From Verrucomicrobiia bacterium (GTDB lineage: Bacteria; Verrucomicrobiota; Verrucomicrobiia; CAIQCK01): 8,040 nt of DNA. Location of the stretch: NCBI GenBank assembly GCA_026417675.1, contig JAOACV010000085.1:1-8040 (forward strand), read 5' to 3'. The notes below the pieces were generated by a model. The model worked only from the letters and a program-made list of their open reading frames with translations. It did no database searches and was not told the origin of the DNA. A program made the position numbers and the translations under genes. Position 1 is the first letter of the stretch; every line of letters begins with the position of its first letter. Of the stretch, positions 6,713 through 8,040 are shown one piece after another.

Positions 6713-7720
6713 ATGCCCGACACCGAATCCAATCCGAGCGGCAACGCGATGTCGCGGCGCGATTTCCTCGCCAACGGTGCGGCGATGGCCGCCGGCGTGG
6801 CGGCGCTCGCGGCGGCGATGTCGCCGTTGCGGCATCTGACGGAGGAGGATTTGCCGAGCATCGAGGAGTTTCTGCAGAAGCATTACAAGGAGATGACGCC
6901 GGAGGAAAAGGCCGCCGCGCTGGAGCGCATCCGCGAGCAGGTCAGGAAACGCTACGGCGTGGACGCGAAAGTGGCCGATCCGCCGCCGCTGGACGGCGTG
7001 GAGTTTGTCTATGGCCTGAACATCAGCCGATGCATCGGCTGCCGCAAATGCGTCCACGCCTGCGTCGCCGAGAACAACCAGTCGCGTTCGCCGGAGATCC
7101 AATACATCCGCGTGCTGGAGATGGAGAAAGGCAGCATTGACGTCGAGTCGGCGAACCATCACTACGACGCGGAGAAGGTGCCGCGTCCCGACAAGTGGTA
7201 TATGCCGGTGCAGTGCCACCAGTGTGCGAACCCGCCTTGTGTGAAGGTCTGTCCGGTCGAGGCCACCTGGCAGGAGCCGGACGGCATCACGGTGATTGAT
7301 TACGACTGGTGCATCGGCTGCCGGTATTGCGAAGCCGCGTGCCCCTACTGGGCGCGCCGGTTCAACTTCACCAAGCCGCAAATCCCGAAGGAGGAGATCA
7401 ACCCGAACATGGCCTATCTCTCCAACCGCCCGCGCTCCAAGGGCGTGATGGAGAAATGCACGTTCTGCCTGCACCGGGCGCGCGCTGGGCGGTTGCCGGC
7501 GTGCCTGGAGGTGTGCCCGACCGGCTCGCGCAAGTTCGGCAACGTGCTCGATCCGGACAGCGAGGTCCACTTCATCCTCAAGAACAAGCGAGTGTTCATT
7601 CTCAAGGCCGATGTCGGCACGCTGCCGCGGTTCTTCTATTACTTCGACGAGCGCGGCAGCCGTTACCACGAACCGATCACGCCCGACAGCAAGGGCAAGG
7701 AACTCAAGGAGGGCGCGTGA
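6713..7720 (+). CDS. Tat-exported ferredoxin subunit with four [4Fe-4S] clusters (NrfC/DsrO-like)
   Basis: This 335-residue protein has a twin-arginine signal, SRRDFLANG (14-22), followed by an Ala-rich hydrophobic stretch, so it should be folded with its clusters and then moved to the periplasm. A charged, probably helical segment (43-82) precedes the cluster domain. Sixteen cysteines form four binding groups: C107-C110-C113-C117, C168-C171-C176-C180, C200-C203-C206-C210, and C249-C252-C264-C268. This is the layout of NrfC, PsrB, DmsB and DsrO. In such complexes the protein passes electrons between a membrane quinone subunit and a periplasmic partner. Here it lies between the cytochrome gene (1-base gap) and the NrfD-like gene (4-base overlap), so all three are likely translated together and assemble in one complex. 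Met13 (6749) is an alternative start that would keep the Tat motif. The exact subfamily is unresolved. Confidence 0.94.
   Translation: MPDTESNPSGNAMSRRDFLANGAAMAAGVAALAAAMSPLRHLTEEDLPSIEEFLQKHYKEMTPEEKAAALERIREQVRKRYGVDAKVADPPPLDGVEFVYGLNISRCIGCRKCVHACVAENNQSRSPEIQYIRVLEMEKGSIDVESANHHYDAEKVPRPDKWYMPVQCHQCANPPCVKVCPVEATWQEPDGITVIDYDWCIGCRYCEAACPYWARRFNFTKPQIPKEEINPNMAYLSNRPRSKGVMEKCTFCLHRARAGRLPACLEVCPTGSRKFGNVLDPDSEVHFILKNKRVFILKADVGTLPRFFYYFDERGSRYHEPITPDSKGKELKEGA
7706..7712 (+). promoter_or_regulatory. Strong ribosome binding site for the NrfD-like gene
   Basis: AAGGAGG lies inside the end of the ferredoxin gene, 4 bases before the GTG at 7717. It is a full Shine-Dalgarno sequence and decides in favour of this GTG over the first internal ATG, at codon 26, which lies at the start of the first membrane helix. 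Confidence 0.75.
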
Positions 7721-8040
7721 AACGGTATCTGACCTTCCTGTGGGACTGCTTCCGGCTGAGCTTCGTCGGCGACTGGCGGTATCACGCGTGGATGACGCTG
7801 CTGACGATTATCGCACTCGGCGGCGTGTATGCCTATTGCCAGCAACTGGTGCACGGCCTCGTCACCACGGGCATGACCGACCAGGTGTCGTGGGGCATGT
7901 ATATCGCCAACTTCACCTACCTCGTCGGCCTCGCGGCGGCGGCGGCGATGCTGGTCATCCCCGTTTATGTCTATCGGAACCTCCACCTGCACGACGTCGT
8001 CATCTTCGGCGAACTGCTGGCCGTGTCGGTGATCCTGATG
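7717..8040 (+). CDS. NrfD/DsrP-like integral membrane quinone-interacting subunit (partial)
   Basis: The first 108 residues are visible and the gene runs off the right edge. After a cytoplasmic-looking amphipathic start with W9, W20 and W25, membrane segments are evident at about 26-45, 61-86 and 94-108. The linker and second helix contain GLVTTGMTDQVSWGMYIANF followed by a run of five alanines, a pattern I associate with NrfD/PsrC/DsrP/HmcC proteins. These span the membrane eight to ten times and exchange electrons with menaquinone or ubiquinone, and they work with a four-cluster ferredoxin like the one encoded just upstream. The GTG start overlaps the ferredoxin stop (GTGA) and has a strong ribosome site. 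Glu99 in the third helix is a candidate quinone-site residue (inference). Whether it is closer to NrfD or DsrP needs the remainder of the gene. Confidence 0.92.
   Translation, partial: MKRYLTFLWDCFRLSFVGDWRYHAWMTLLTIIALGGVYAYCQQLVHGLVTTGMTDQVSWGMYIANFTYLVGLAAAAAMLVIPVYVYRNLHLHDVVIFGELLAVSVILM

Noticed and set aside
6500..7669. Long minus-strand frame of 389 codons opposite the cytochrome and ferredoxin genes
   Set aside because: The plus strand here encodes unmistakable heme and iron-sulfur motifs; the opposite frame is a GC-driven shadow.

Overview
The window is GC-rich bacterial DNA. It most resembles a Verrucomicrobiota genome (Pedosphaera/Limisphaerales-like), with a planctomycete-type relative as the alternative. 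The reasons are a secreted DUF4159 protein, a very large Reg_prop/Y_Y_Y propeller histidine kinase paired with a separate LuxR-type regulator, weak or absent Shine-Dalgarno sequences at several starts, and a tetraheme cytochrome/NrfC/NrfD gene set. This assignment is an inference from gene content; no phylogenetic marker was tested.

Layout. From the left edge to 1327, on the minus strand, lies the 5' part of a gene for an exported protein with two DUF4159-like halves; it runs off the window. A short divergent intergenic region (1328-1489) carries a nested stem-loop. On the plus strand, 1490-4612 encodes a 1040-residue membrane sensor kinase with 14 propeller blades, a Y_Y_Y domain, one membrane helix and a HisKA_3/HATPase_c core. 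Forty bases later, 4653-5279 encodes its probable partner, a NarL/FixJ-family response regulator. From 5280 to 5740 there is no confident gene. This stretch holds two adjacent hairpins and a minus-strand stretch that looks like the frameshifted C-terminal end of a decayed gene. A CAU-anticodon tRNA follows at 5741-5816.

The right end is a respiratory operon on the plus strand: a tetraheme c-type cytochrome (6064-6711), a Tat-exported ferredoxin with four [4Fe-4S] clusters (6713-7720), and the start of an NrfD/DsrP-type quinone-interacting membrane subunit (7717 to the right edge). The genes are separated by 1 base or overlap by 4 bases. A perfect FNR/Dnr-type palindrome, TTGAC-N4-GTCAA, lies 70 bases upstream of the first gene, so control by oxygen or nitrogen oxides is plausible.

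How the parts work together. The kinase and regulator should form a phosphorelay that senses a periplasmic ligand; the divergent DUF4159 gene is a possible target or a chance neighbour. The right-hand operon should pass electrons between the quinone pool (NrfD-like), the periplasmic iron-sulfur protein and the cytochrome. No catalytic reductase is visible, so the terminal substrate is unknown.
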